A DNA stretch of 64,000 nucleotides, from the NCBI GenBank assembly GCA_029204225.1, contig CM055097.1, positions 41,458,028 to 41,522,027 on the forward strand, in the 5' to 3' direction. Shown piece by piece: positions 33,932 through 45,089 of the stretch (position 1 is its first letter; the number at the start of each line of letters is the position of its first letter). The notes beneath the pieces were generated by a model that saw only the letters and a list, made by a program, of their open reading frames with translations, had not been told where the DNA came from and did no database searches. Origin of the DNA: Diphasiastrum complanatum (lineage: Eukaryota; Streptophyta; Lycopodiopsida; Lycopodiales; Lycopodiaceae). Position numbers and translations under genes: made by a program.

Positions 33932-36900
33932 ATGGCATCTATAAATGCATATCTTTTGGATACTAATGAAAGGCTCAACAAAACTAACTATTCCATATGG
34001 AAAGTTAGAATGGAATCTATCATGATCATGCAAGATCTGATGGAAATTGTAAATGGTAAGGAGGGTGAACCTATTCATCCTCAAGAAAAAGCCAAATACA
34101 TCAAGAGGTGCAATGTTGCACTACATTGCATAAAAATGAATGTTGCAAATGAACTCTTAAGAGAGGTAGGAGATTGCACTTCAGCTCAAGATGCTTGGGA
34201 GACTTTGCAAAAGGTCTATGAATCCAAGAACCAAACTAGAATGTTAGCTTTGAAGAATCAAATCTATAGAAGCTATCAAAAGAAAGGAGAGAGTGCACAT
34301 ACTTTTGTCCTAAGAGTAAAGGAATTGAACAAAGAGCTAGCCTTTATAGGTGACCCTATCAAGGATGAAGAGCTTGTTCAACTCATATTGAATGGACTAA
34401 GCTTTGAATTTGACAATTTGGTTCAGGGATATGCAATTATGGGTAAGCTACCCATACTTGAAGAACTCCAAGGCACACTCATGGCCGAGGAATCAAGAAG
34501 GAGCCAAATGCAAGAGAGGATGGATAGGCTTTCCATCCAAGGTGGAGATGACCAAGCTCTCTTCACCAAAGGCAAAGGCAAGTCCAAAGGCAAAGGATCA
34601 ACATTCAAGAAGTCTACAAAGCTTGAGGATCAAGAAGGACCCCCAAAGGCATCTCCATCAACCACCAAAGTCAAGAAGGACAAATCAAAGGTGAAGTGCT
34701 ACTATTGTAGCAAGATGGGGCATTATGCCTCGGAATGCTTCAAGAGGAAGCAAGATAAAAGCCAAGCCAACATGAGCAAAGAGGAGGAGGAGGAGAGTTC
34801 ACATGAGGACTCTCTCATGATGTCCATATTTTCTTCAACAAGCTTCAAAGGAGAAGATCCTTGGTGGATTGACTTGGGTGCTAGTTCACACATGACTAGT
34901 AAAAGGGAGTTTTTCTCTTCTCTCTTATCTTATGATGGACCTATAAAGTCTATCTATACAGCAAATGATGAAGCTTGTAAGATTGAAGGAGTTGGTAGCA
35001 TTCCCCTTTGCTTAGGATCTTCCAAAAAGATCAACATAGAAGGTGTTTTGTACATTCCTACAATAACAAAGAATCTACTAAGTGTTGGCCAAATGGTAGA
35101 CAATGGTTTCAATGTTGACTTTGCTTCAAATGAATGTTTCATCAAGAAGAAGGGTAAGATAGTGGCTAAGGGCACTAGACTTGGCAAACTATATAAGCTG
35201 GATGCATTTGTAAATACTAATGTTGTCATGTTGGCCGAGAAGAGCAAGATATCTACCTTTACTTTATGGCACAAAAGACTTGGACATGTCAACTCGGGTT
35301 CCATGGAGGCTATGATCAAGGAGGAGTATGCTTTAGGCCTACCAAGGTCTATTGGGAAGGAAGACAAGGTTTGTGAAGCTTGTGCCTTATCCAAGGCACA
35401 TAAGAAGGTGTTTCCTAGCTCCATCACAAAGTCATCTCATCCTCTTGAACTCATACACTCGGATGTGCACATTGCTAGCACCAAATCTAATGGAGGTTCA
35501 TCCATGTTTTTAACCTTCATTGATGACTACTCAAGATATTGTTGGGTGTTCTTACTTTCCTTCAAGTCTCAAGTATTTGATACTTTTGTAAAGTTCAAGT
35601 TGTTTGTGGAAAAGCATCATAATCATAGCATCAAGATTCTTAGAAGTGACAATGGTGGAGAATTCATCTCCAATGAGTTCAAGGCCTTTTGTGAGGAGGA
35701 AGGGATCAAGAAAGAGACTTCTTGTCCTTACACTCCTCAACAAAATGGAGTTGCTGAAAGAAGGAATAGAACATTATGTGAATGTTCTAAGGCTTTAAGA
35801 TTAGATGCTTGTTTGCCCAAATCCTTTTGGGGTGAGTCTCTTGTATGTGCAAACTACTTGATGAATAGGGTGTCTTGCAAAGCAATTGAAGGAAAAACTC
35901 CTTATGAGATGTTGTATGGAAAGAAACCCAATCTTAATCACTTGAAAGTTTTTGGGTGTATATGTTATGTGCATGTGCCATTGGAAACAAGAACCAAGGA
36001 GGATCCATCTTCCACAAGAGGGATCATGCTTGGATATGCAAGCTCAAGCAAGGGCTACAAAGTCTATCTCCCATCCTTGAACAAATTTGTTGTTTCAAGG
36101 GATGTCATCTTTGATGAACATCATATGCATATGCTTGAAGAAGGCTCAAGTGCTCCAACAATCAAGAAGAAGATGGCCGAGGAGCAAGATCTTGGTTTTG
36201 AGGAGGAGCTCATGGAGGAGCAAACACCAAACCCACCTATCACACCAAGGAGATCTTCAAGGGCAAAAGTGGAGCCATCAAGGCTCACATATCAAGGCAA
36301 AGGACAGCAAGTTGAGGGTATCTCATCCACTTCTTATGCTTTATCTAGTTTTGAAGAACCGTCTAATGTTGAAGATGCATTGAACTCCAAAGAATGGTAT
36401 AAAGCTATGTTGGATGAGTATGATGCCTTGATTGAGAATGAAACTTGGTTGCTTGTTGAGAGACCTCAAAGGAATGTAATAGGATGCAAGTGGGTCTTCA
36501 AGCTTAAGTTGAATGCAAATGGGAGTGTAAACAAGCATAAAGCAAGATTAGTTGCAAAAGGTTATGCTCAAGAGAGAGGGATAGACTATGAGGAAACTTT
36601 TGCACCCGTGGCCAAGATGGTCACAATAAGACTAATCATTGCACTTGCATCACATTTTGGATGGATTCTATGTCAAATGGATGTCTCTAATGCTTTCTTG
36701 AATGGTTTTTTGGAAGAGGATATCTATATGGAGCAGCCACAAGGGTTCATCAAGCATGGAATGGAGAACAAAGTATGCCATCTCCAAAGAAGCATCTATG
36801 GCTTGAAGCAAGCCTCGAGATCTTGGAATTCAAGACTACATTGCTATCTTATTTCACTTTCTTTTGTTCAAAGTGAATATGATCCCACTCTTTACATTAA

Positions 36901-37900
36901 GTTTGATGATGTTGGTATTGTACTTTTACTCATTTATGTAGATGACATCATCATTAGTGGAAACAGTGTTGATGGTATTGAAAAAATCAAGATAGATCTA
37001 TCCTTAGAGTTCAAGATGGTAGATCTAGGGTGTCTTCACTTCATCTTAGGCATAGAAGTACTTAGAGGGTCTGATTTTATCTTTATAAGTCAAGTAAACT
37101 ATGCTCAAAGTCTTTTGAAGAAGTTTAAGATGGAAGTATGCAAAAGTGTTGACACACCAATGGAGCAAGATGTAAAAGTGCCAAATGAAGATGATGAAAG
37201 ATCCTTCATGGACATCACTTTGTTTAGGCAACTTATAGGTTCCTTAATGTGGATCACTATAACTAGACCAGATCTTAGCTTTAGTGTATGTAGGTTGAGC
37301 CAATCCATGCAAAAGCCATTGAATATCCATTGGAAAAAGGCTAAGAGGATTCTAAGATACATCTCGGGTACATTGGATTTTGGGATTCTATATAGAGGAG
37401 ATGTGATTAACCTTCATGCATTTAGTGATTCAGATTTTGCAGGGGACAAGAGGGATAGGAAATCAACAAGTGCCTATTCAACTTTCATAGGAGAAGGTGT
37501 GGTTTCATGGCTTTCAAAAAAGCAAGAAACTATATCTCTATCTTCAACCGAGGCCGAGTACAAAGCTTTGACAACCACTACAAAGGAGGTACTTTGGATC
37601 AAGAGATTATTGGTGGAACTAAAGATCATGGATTCAGAGGAGGCACCAATCATCTACAATGACAATATATCAGCCCAACACCTTGCATCTAACCCAATCT
37701 TCCATGCAAGATCTAAGCACATTGAGATATGCCATCACTTTGTGAGAGAAATGGTGCAAGCCAAGGAGATTGCTTTGGAGCATGTTCCAAGCAATGAATG
37801 TGTAGCTGATCTACTTACTAAACCACTTCAAAAGACACCTTTTATGAAGTTCAGATCATCACTTGGAGTGATTAGTAAAGCAATAATTGAACCAAGCTAG
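33932..37900 (+). CDS. Copia gag-pol polyprotein, element F, uninterrupted
   Basis: 1322 codons in one frame, the usual length for plant copia. Domains in order: UBN2-type gag (about 1-250; start NYSIWKVRMES), CCHC zinc knuckle CYYCSKMGHYASEC (256-269), protease (active Asp at 314), GAG-pre-integrase (LWHKRLGHVN), integrase core with D511, D573 and E609 in the D-D-35-E spacing, reverse transcriptase with YVDD at 1002-1005, and RNase H with D1166 and E1207. All read normally except the protease triad, which is D-L-G (314-316) instead of D-S/T-G, a single TCG to TTG change away. The start ATG at 33932 follows an 800-bp leader. It makes a virus-like-particle polyprotein that replicates the element and possibly mobilises relatives. 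Confidence 0.95.
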   Translation: MASINAYLLDTNERLNKTNYSIWKVRMESIMIMQDLMEIVNGKEGEPIHPQEKAKYIKRCNVALHCIKMNVANELLREVGDCTSAQDAWETLQKVYESKNQTRMLALKNQIYRSYQKKGESAHTFVLRVKELNKELAFIGDPIKDEELVQLILNGLSFEFDNLVQGYAIMGKLPILEELQGTLMAEESRRSQMQERMDRLSIQGGDDQALFTKGKGKSKGKGSTFKKSTKLEDQEGPPKASPSTTKVKKDKSKVKCYYCSKMGHYASECFKRKQDKSQANMSKEEEEESSHEDSLMMSIFSSTSFKGEDPWWIDLGASSHMTSKREFFSSLLSYDGPIKSIYTANDEACKIEGVGSIPLCLGSSKKINIEGVLYIPTITKNLLSVGQMVDNGFNVDFASNECFIKKKGKIVAKGTRLGKLYKLDAFVNTNVVMLAEKSKISTFTLWHKRLGHVNSGSMEAMIKEEYALGLPRSIGKEDKVCEACALSKAHKKVFPSSITKSSHPLELIHSDVHIASTKSNGGSSMFLTFIDDYSRYCWVFLLSFKSQVFDTFVKFKLFVEKHHNHSIKILRSDNGGEFISNEFKAFCEEEGIKKETSCPYTPQQNGVAERRNRTLCECSKALRLDACLPKSFWGESLVCANYLMNRVSCKAIEGKTPYEMLYGKKPNLNHLKVFGCICYVHVPLETRTKEDPSSTRGIMLGYASSSKGYKVYLPSLNKFVVSRDVIFDEHHMHMLEEGSSAPTIKKKMAEEQDLGFEEELMEEQTPNPPITPRRSSRAKVEPSRLTYQGKGQQVEGISSTSYALSSFEEPSNVEDALNSKEWYKAMLDEYDALIENETWLLVERPQRNVIGCKWVFKLKLNANGSVNKHKARLVAKGYAQERGIDYEETFAPVAKMVTIRLIIALASHFGWILCQMDVSNAFLNGFLEEDIYMEQPQGFIKHGMENKVCHLQRSIYGLKQASRSWNSRLHCYLISLSFVQSEYDPTLYIKFDDVGIVLLLIYVDDIIISGNSVDGIEKIKIDLSLEFKMVDLGCLHFILGIEVLRGSDFIFISQVNYAQSLLKKFKMEVCKSVDTPMEQDVKVPNEDDERSFMDITLFRQLIGSLMWITITRPDLSFSVCRLSQSMQKPLNIHWKKAKRILRYISGTLDFGILYRGDVINLHAFSDSDFAGDKRDRKSTSAYSTFIGEGVVSWLSKKQETISLSSTEAEYKALTTTTKEVLWIKRLLVELKIMDSEEAPIIYNDNISAQHLASNPIFHARSKHIEICHHFVREMVQAKEIALEHVPSNECVADLLTKPLQKTPFMKFRSSLGVISKAIIEPS

Positions 37901-37914
37901 ATAGTGAGGAGGAG

Positions 37915-38596
37915 TGTTGAAAATTCACAATTCTAGCTTGACTAGTTTTGGTCATATGACTTGTAAATAGTTAGATGGTCATGATGTGGCTTGTCACACG
38001 TGCCAAATAGCATAGGATTCCATTCATAAGGATGTTCTCAAGTAGACCTAAGTGTTAGAACCTTTGGAATGAGTCCAAATTATGCTTAGATACAAGGGAG
38101 AAAAAATAGGAGCTATTTTTGGTAATTTTTGCATTGTTGAGGGATCTCCAAGATTCCAACCCTAACTTGGTAGGGATGAAAGATCCACCAAAATTAGCAT
38201 TAGGGATAGGTTTAGGGCTACTCATACCTGCCCAAAACCGTGATGGATCATGTATATATAGGTGATGATATCTCACCAAAATCAATCAAGCAATTTCATG
38301 TTTTTTCTCTCATAATGGTGCAATTGCTCTCTATGTTCATAATTGTTTGAGTACTTGTGATTACTAATGATTATAGGATTGAATATAGGTCTGGTGTACA
38401 GTACTCAGACTGTGGGAGGCCGTACTTTCACACGTGTGAAGCCTTCTTCAAGGATTTGGGCCATTTAGTGAGGTTCAAGCATAGATTTTTGATGGATTTT
38501 GATGGTTCAACTTGTGCTAATCTTATGAAATCATAATCTATTGTTTCCCTCATCATTTCAAGTGTTTTAGGATCCTTATTTGCTGTAATTTTTACA
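37915..38596 (+). repeat. 3' LTR of element F
   Basis: 682 bp, two differences from the 5' LTR. It starts after the purine tract, 14 bp beyond the stop codon. Confidence 0.95.
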
Positions 38597-38601
38597 GTAA
38601 T

Positions 38602-39235
38602 TGGTGGAATCCAATAGGGGTGTTTGAATCAATTTATTGAGCAAAAATTGACATAGTATGTATGAAACTCGAATTAGTTCTATTCAAATTTCTTTGTGAG
38701 AGTGTGAGGGTCAATTTGAGATCCCATTGGATGTCTAGAATGAGGAGGAGTCCATATTTGAGTATTCATGCATGGTTGAGATCTTTGTGAATCTCTAGTT
38801 GTCTAATTTTTTAAGCTTTGTGAAAAATTGGTGGTATAGTTTGTTGTCAAATCAAATCAAATTCATTCTAAATCTCAAGTGTGAGATTATCTGGGTCAAG
38901 AGTGAGTCCAAAAGAAGTGATTAATTTTGGTTTTCGTGTATTTGAAACAAAACCCATCTTTTGTTCAAAGAATCTCAAGTGTTGAGAGAACTAGTCAAGT
39001 GAAAAGGAAAATCTAGGTGTCAAATGTTTTTCATATCCATTTCAACTTTCAAAAGAAAGAGTCATTGGTATTTGATGATTCCAATAGGAGATTGGATCTG
39101 ATTTCTTTAGTGATTTGATTCAAAGATTGTGTGCTTTTGTCTTAGTGATCAAAGCAAAGTTTCCAAGTGACTAGTCATTACTGTGAAGATTGATTCTTAG
39201 GTTTGTGAGCTAGATCTTTTGTAGATCCTTCTAGA
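38602..39235. other. Element E leader, right of element F
   Basis: It continues the untranslated region of element E after the GTAAT duplication. No ORF of note. Confidence 0.6.
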
Positions 39236-41186
39236 TTGTTGAAGATGTTCAAATCTAGTCTCTTGAAAGTCACAAATTACATTTTTAGAATCATATCACA
39301 GGTTTTTATCCACATGGCATCAATAGGTGGCATCCTATTGAAGGAAAGAAAGGATCCTGAGTGCAACCTTTGTGGCAAGGGAGGATATTTTTTCTCAAGA
39401 TGCTACAAAAAGAAGACCAGTATATCCAAGGAGAACCAAAGTAAGGGGGGCGAGGTGAAGGATGGAGCTTCAAGTTCAAAATGCAAATACAAGAAGGACA
39501 AGTCCAAGGAAAGGTGTTTCCTTTGTGGAAAGGTGAATGAGGCTTGGAGTCTCACAAGGACTTGCAAGATTTGTCTTCAAGAGTCCATCACAACACATGT
39601 CAAATCTTTTGAAATTTTTCATTTGGAAGTGCATTGTTTGGTTCAAGATGCAAAGATAGATGTCACTTTCATGAAAGTAACTTGGATTTATTTCATGTCC
39701 TTGGAAAGTATTTTGCTTGGAACTTTGGACAAGTTCAAACTTATTGTTATTATCCAAGAGAAATCAATCAAGAATAAGGAGCAATCACAAAATGAAAATA
39801 GTTTCATTTATGCGCTCATGTCAACTTATGAAGAACCATTTTGCTTTGAAGAGATTTTTGTATCTCAAAGGTGGACTAAGGCAATACTAGTTGAGTGTGA
39901 TGCCTTAAAAGATAGCAAAATATGTTTTCCTTGTAAGCTTACATTAGTTATGAAGTCAAGGAAATGGAAATATCTTCATAATGTAGGATCTTTTGGTTTC
40001 AATAAGATCATGAATGATGTGTTCATTCATAAAGATGAAAATTGTAAGTTTTCAATCTTAAATGCAAGTTGTAAACTTCTTATGAGAATAAGTGAAGCAT
40101 CCAAAGTGGACACTTATATCCATAAGCAAGTAGTTAGCCTTATTGAGATGGAAATGCCTTTTGATTTCAATATTAGAAAAATCATGCCAAGTTGTGGTGA
40201 TTTTTGGACTTATGTTTTTGGCATAAGTAATTTTGATCATCATAGGAAGTGCATATTGTGTGGTCATAGTTGTTGTGATCATTATGAGACATGGAGGTCC
40301 CAAATTTCCATCAGAAAGGAGCACCATGAAGAGGATCTTAAGGAGTCATCTCAAGGTTCAAATGTGCCAAGGATTGAGGAGGAGAATCCTTCTCAAGGTT
40401 CAAGTGTGCCTAGGACTGAGGAGGAGGGCTTCTCAAATTGTGATTCCAAAAAGAAACTCAAGAAATATGGTTGAGTCCATGTGGCTCACATTTAAAGGGA
40501 AAGAGGAGCATATCTCATGTGGTATACATCACATACTTATTTCTCTTATGTCATTTGATAAATCAATTTGCTTTAGTGAGATCATTGCATCTCAAAATTG
40601 GAGTAAAACCATACTAGTTGAGTATGAAGTCTCTCTTGAGAACATAGATGATGTTCTTAAAAGGTTGAAATTGATTTTAAATCAAGTAGAAAGCAATTGG
40701 TTCTTTCATCAAATGTATGCTCTTGAGTCATGCACGAGCAAAAGTGATTTGTTTACTCATAGTTTGAAAATTTGTATTGAGGCGAATTGTAAACTCTTTA
40801 TGAGAGTAAGTGAATCATCTTCTAAAGACACTTATCTCCATAATGAAGTATTTAGCCTCATTGGATCAGAGATTAGCATGGTAAACAAGCATGGAGATAT
40901 GATGCAAACACTTTGTTATTATAGCATGCATAGTCTTGCCAATTTGGATGAGTCTAATTCTCTAGATCGTGGTAACATGATGTTAGATCTTTGTGATCCT
41001 AATAAATCAAGAAGAAATATTTATTTTCTCATGAAGGAGCATGCACATGAAGAAGGAGCAAGCCTCAAGGTCAAGCATCTACATGAAATTTGGAAAGAAT
41101 CAATTATGGAGGTGCTAGGATGGTGCAAAGCTCTCAAGCTCATCAAAGATGTCAACATCAAAGAAGCACTATCATGGATATGGTGA
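39236..41186 (+). pseudogene. Element E internal protein, two-frame ORF with duplicated module
   Basis: The first frame (39236-40474, 412 codons) has a degenerate zinc knuckle CNLCGKGGYFFSRC (His replaced by Tyr) and a second RCFLCGKVNEAWSLTRTC, both gag-like. Then comes YEEPFCFEEIFVSQRWTKAI, resembling the copia pre-RT linker, and the module SEASKVDTYIHKQVVSLIE. The second frame (to 41186) carries a diverged second linker (ICFSEIIASQNWSKTILVEY) and second module (SESSSKDTYLHNEVFSLIG). A 2-bp loss near 40430 relative to element A separates the frames. The stop present in A at 3008 is absent here. Function unknown. Confidence 0.6.
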
Positions 41187-41327
41187 TTTCAGATCAACAT
41201 CAAGCTCATTGGCTGATCTTCACACCTTTTGAACCAGCAAAGACCAATTCAGCCCATGGAGTCAAGTTCAAGATCATCACGTTTTCCATCAAGCCAGATT
41301 TACCAAGCTAGATTTTTTGAGGAGGAG

Positions 41328-42160
41328 TGTGAAAATTGCAAAAATAAGCTTGGTAGAGGCAAAAAATCTTGTATACAGATAAACACACATGTGTGGAGCC
41401 TATTCCCACGTGTGAAAATAGTGTACTTGTCATGTACCATAATCATATAGGTTGTACATATGATTTAATTCCAGTTCTAGTGGCTAAAAAGGCCAAAAAC
41501 TAGTTTTCTAGACATATGATACATGGCATCAATCTATTGATTGCATGAGCCACATCCTTTGGTTAGGTGTCATATCCCATGTGTAGAGGACAGCTCACAT
41601 GTGTGGAATAAGCTGAAGTAGGCAAATTTTGACTTCTAGAAGATTTCCAAGTAGATCTCCATATAGAAGGAGAATGGACCAAAAGTGCTCAAAATAGAAG
41701 GTTTTGTCCAAGTGTCAGTTTTGCATGATGAATCATCATATGACAAAGCACCTTCACACATGTGGGATCAGAGGGATGATCAGTACCACGAGATCTCACT
41801 TATTGTATATATAGAGCCACATTTGGCCATAATCAATGTGAGACCCCAATCTTGGTTTTGGAAGCAATTTTGAGTGATTCTCTCCATTTGTCTACATTTG
41901 TTTTGATTGTTTTGAGGTTCTATCAATGTGTACTTGATTTTTAGGTTGGAGTCCGTACTCAGACAATGTTTCACATGTGTGAAACCATAAAGTACACTTA
42001 CCTTCAATTTATGATTGTCCTTGTTAGGTTTATGTGTCTAGAATTGATCTTAGATTGATCTTAATCTGAAGTAGATTGATAGATCAAGTAATCTGACAAC
42101 CAATCCCTCTTGAGGATCAGATTAGGATCCACTCTTGGTCCTTTTTGTACTTTTTTCACA
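41328..42160 (+). repeat. 3' LTR of element E
   Basis: 833 bp. It aligns with 30651-31472, with an extra GATTGATCTTA-type duplication near 42040-42060. It is followed by GATGG and the second half of copia D. Confidence 0.92.
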
Positions 42161-43516
42161 GATGGCACAATAGTATAAGGCACGCCTAGTAGTGAAGGGT
42201 TATGAGCAAAGCAAAGGAATTGACTATGAAGAGACATTTGCTCCAGTGGCTAAGTGGACTACGCTACGTCTTATCATTGCCTTGGCATCTCATTTTGGGT
42301 GGAACGACCATCAAACGGATGTGAAGTTTGCATTTTTGAATGGTGACTTAGAGGAAGAAGTTTACATGTTCCAATCGCAGGGCTTCATGGCAAAAGGGCA
42401 AGAACAGAAGGTATGTAAACTACACAAAGCACTTTATGGCCTTAAGCAAGCACCACGCGCATGGTATGGACGCATAAACAGTTACTTTCTTTCTCATGGG
42501 TTTGTAAGAACAAATTCAGATCCAAAACTTTATGTTCTTATAAATGATGACAACATTGCCTTGATTGTACTTTACGTTGATGATATCATTATCACGGGCA
42601 ATGATGAGGACCTCACTCGTTCTATCAAAGCCAACTTATGCAAGCAGTTTGAGATGACAGATTTAGATCTTATGCATTATTGTTTGGGTGTCAAAGTATG
42701 GAAAACTAGTGGTGATATCAGGTTATTTCAAAACAAGTATGTGGGTGAGATATTGGAGAGATTTCACATGATAGAGTGCAAACCTTCCATCACCCCTTGC
42801 GAAGCTGGTAAGAAATTATCTCGTATTGATGATAGTGCACATGTTGACGCTACACTATTTCGTCAGCTAGTTGGGATTTTGATGTATCTTATGACTACAC
42901 GTCCTGATATCTGCTATGCTGTAAGTTTGATTAGCCAATTCATGTCATCACCCACTATGGACCATTGGAAAGCTGCAAAAAGGATTTTGAGGTATGTGAA
43001 AGGTACACCTAATCTTGGTCTAATCTACAAAAGACAAAGTGTTTTACCTAAGTTGCAAGGTTATGTTGACGTTGATTGGGCAGGAAGTATAGATGATAGA
43101 AAGTCAACAATAGGTTATGCCTTCAATTTTGGTAGCGGTTGTTTTTCATAGTCTAGCAAGAAGCAAGATACTATTTCTCTTTCTTCCACAGAAGCCGAAT
43201 ATAAAGCGTTGAGTTCTGCTACCCAGGAAGCTGTTTGGCAACGTAAGTTGTTATGTGAGATTGGCATGAAGCAGGTAAATCCTACTGTTATTTTCTGTGA
43301 CAGTCAAAGTGGAATACAAAAAATCCTATCTTTCATGCAAGGACAAAACATATTGAAATAAAATATCACTTTGTGCATGAAAAGTTACAATTTGAAGATA
43401 TAAGTATTGTACATTGTTCTACGTTATTACAAGTTGTTGATATATTTACGAAAGCTTTAAGTAAAGAAAGGTTTGAGGCTTTTAGAGCCAAACTTGGCTT
43501 AGATCTGGTTATGTAA
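42161..43516 (+). pseudogene. Copia D reverse transcriptase and RNase H
   Basis: It resumes RT right after the duplication. A short deletion (TATAAG instead of the usual codons) breaks the frame near 42175. Then KGYEQSKGIDYEETFAPVAK, a DVKFAFLNGDLEEEVY block, the active site YVDDIIITGN and an RNase H VDVDWAGS segment follow. The frame stops at 43149-43151 (TAG for Trp). STEAEYKAL and the terminal KHIEIKYHFVHEK lie further on with a loss near 43320. Confidence 0.8.
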
Positions 43517-43609
43517 AAAGCCTTTACTTGTAATACTATCATGGAGGTATGTTCCACGAATAGAGTAAACTCTAAAATAAAAAGAGATGTTGATCATTGA
43601 GGGAGAGAG

Positions 43610-43870
43610 TTAAAATAGCAATGATTGACTTATACAGTGCTTTCTTATTTCGACGGCACCACGTGTGCTTAGTTCTAGAGTTATCGGCCATCTTTCTTTT
43701 ACGAGCCCTTTGAGTGCTTTTAAGCAACTTATCTTTGTACTTACTTATCAGTTGAATATACAGTTTGAGGAGAGCAATTCTGTTGTCTTGTTGCACTTGA
43801 CGTTGTGCTGTGGTGATTGATCCGGTTGGGTGTTTAAACTGTATTTTCTTATCTAATCCACCATCCAACA
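43610..43870 (+). repeat. Probable 3' LTR of copia D
   Basis: It starts after the purine tract TGAGGGAGAGAG (43598-43609) and ends at about CATCCAACA before another copia RT. There is no 5' partner, so the ends are approximate. Confidence 0.5.
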
Positions 43871-45026
43871 AGCATATTATTGGATGCAAATGGGTGTTTA
43901 GAATCAAGTACAATGATCATGGCACCATCAACAAGTCAAAGCAAGGCTTTGTGCAAAAGGATTTGCTCAAATCCAAGGCCTTGACTATGAGGAAACATTT
44001 GCACCCGTTGCAAAAATGGTGACTATAAGAATCATCATCTGTATTGCTTGCTACTTCAAGTGGAAGATGTTCCAATTGGATGTCTCTAAAGCCTTTCTTA
44101 ATGGTTACCTTGAGGAGGAGATATTTATGGAGCAACCACAAGGCTTCATCAAGCATGGTGAAGAATTCAAAATTTGCCTACTTTTTAAAAGTCTATATGG
44201 GCTTAAGCAAGCCCCAAGATCATGGTATTCAAGACTCAACTCATTTCTCATCTCACTTGGATTTATCCTAAGTGACTATGATCCTTCCATGTACTCAAAG
44301 TTTGTTGCTAATGCTCCTGCCATTCTAATCATTTATGTAGATGACATTATCTTATGTGGAAGCTGTATGAAGCTAGTAGATGAGACTAGAAGTGCACTTG
44401 GTAGTGAGTTCAAAATGCAAAATCTAGCAGAGCTACACTACGTGCTAGGCCTAGATATTGATCTTTTCCATGATTATGCTTTTATAAGTCAATCTAAATA
44501 TGCTCTATCAATGTTGAAAAAGTTTCATATGGAGAATTGTAAGAGCATAGACACACCTATGGAGCAAAATGTAAAAGATCCTAATAAGGAAGATGAAAGA
44601 TCCTTCAAGGACACTCCTGTTTAGGAGTCTTATTGGTTTATTGATTTGGTTGACCATCACTAGGCCCGATTTGAGCTATCGTGTGCACCAGCTAAGTCAA
44701 TCCATGAAATATCCCAAGATCTATCATTGGAAATCGGCCAAGAGAGCCTTGAGGTATATGTCAACACATGATTATGGATTGCTCTACAAAAGTGAAGACC
44801 TAACCATATTGGCTACTCGGACTCAAATTTTGCTAGTGACAAGATGGATCGAAAATATACAAGTGATTACACTATATTTCTTGGAGGAAATATAATATCT
44901 TAGATATCCAAAAAGCAAGATACCATTTCTCTATCATCATGTGAGGCCAAGTATAAAGCCCTTACAACAACAACAAAAGAAGTGCTTTGGATCAAAAGGT
45001 TATTATTGGAGCTTAAGTGCATCATC
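43871..45026 (+). pseudogene. Copia RT/RNase H fragment of the element-F lineage
   Basis: It begins mid-RT with IIGCKWVFRIKYNDHGTIN, has YVDDIILCGS near 44334, KAFLNGYLEEEIFMEQPQGF and a nearly intact 202-codon frame at 44016-44624. It ends in RNase H (SKKQDTISLSSCEAKYKAL, E present, but Ala-Glu read as Ala-Lys). It is cut at 45026 by a minus-strand segment. Closely similar to element F RT but much older. Confidence 0.75.
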
Positions 45027-45089
45027 TCATCACCCTCCTTGAAAGTGAGAACATGCTTCTCAAAATCAATTAACAGAGAAGGCGATCTA

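Larger units (their letters stand above)
32439..38596 (+). mobile_element. Young, nearly intact Ty1/copia element F
   Basis: LTRs 32439-33120 and 37915-38596 are both 682 bp and differ at only two positions (A/G at the fifth base, T/C near the 3' end). The target duplication GTAAT is perfect (32434-32438 and 38597-38601). Primer site TGGTATCAGAGCC is at 33121-33133 and the purine tract AGTGAGGAGGAG at 37903-37914. One uninterrupted polyprotein ORF lies inside. It is inserted in the leader of element E. LTR identity points to a very recent insertion. Confidence 0.96.
30651..42160 (+). mobile_element. Non-autonomous LTR retrotransposon E, interrupted by element F
   Basis: LTRs 30651-31472 (822 bp) and 41328-42160 (833 bp) have TG...CA ends. 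The target duplication GATGG is perfect (30646-30650 and 42161-42165). The primer site TGGTATCAGAGCC starts at 31473 and the purine tract TTTTGAGGAGGAG ends at 41327. I count about 25-30 substitutions between LTRs (about 3 percent) and 11 bp of extra sequence in the 3' copy. Without element F the internal part is about 3.7 kb and holds a gag-like zinc-knuckle ORF but no protease, integrase or RT. Same family as element A. Confidence 0.93.
30135..43870 (+). mobile_element. Copia element D, split by nested element E
   Basis: The 5' part (30135-30650, integrase end to RT start) and the 3' part (42161-43870, RT to LTR) are one element of the same family as C. The cut is inside RT, after the HADG residues, and the 5-bp target duplication GATGG borders the inserted element. 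Its own 5' LTR, gag and protease are missing, so it was truncated before or after. Its 3' end abuts the RT of another copia fragment at 43871. Confidence 0.8.

Noticed and set aside
34404-37362. Several ORFs of 60-160 codons on both strands
   Set aside because: Shadows of the intact element F polyprotein in other frames.
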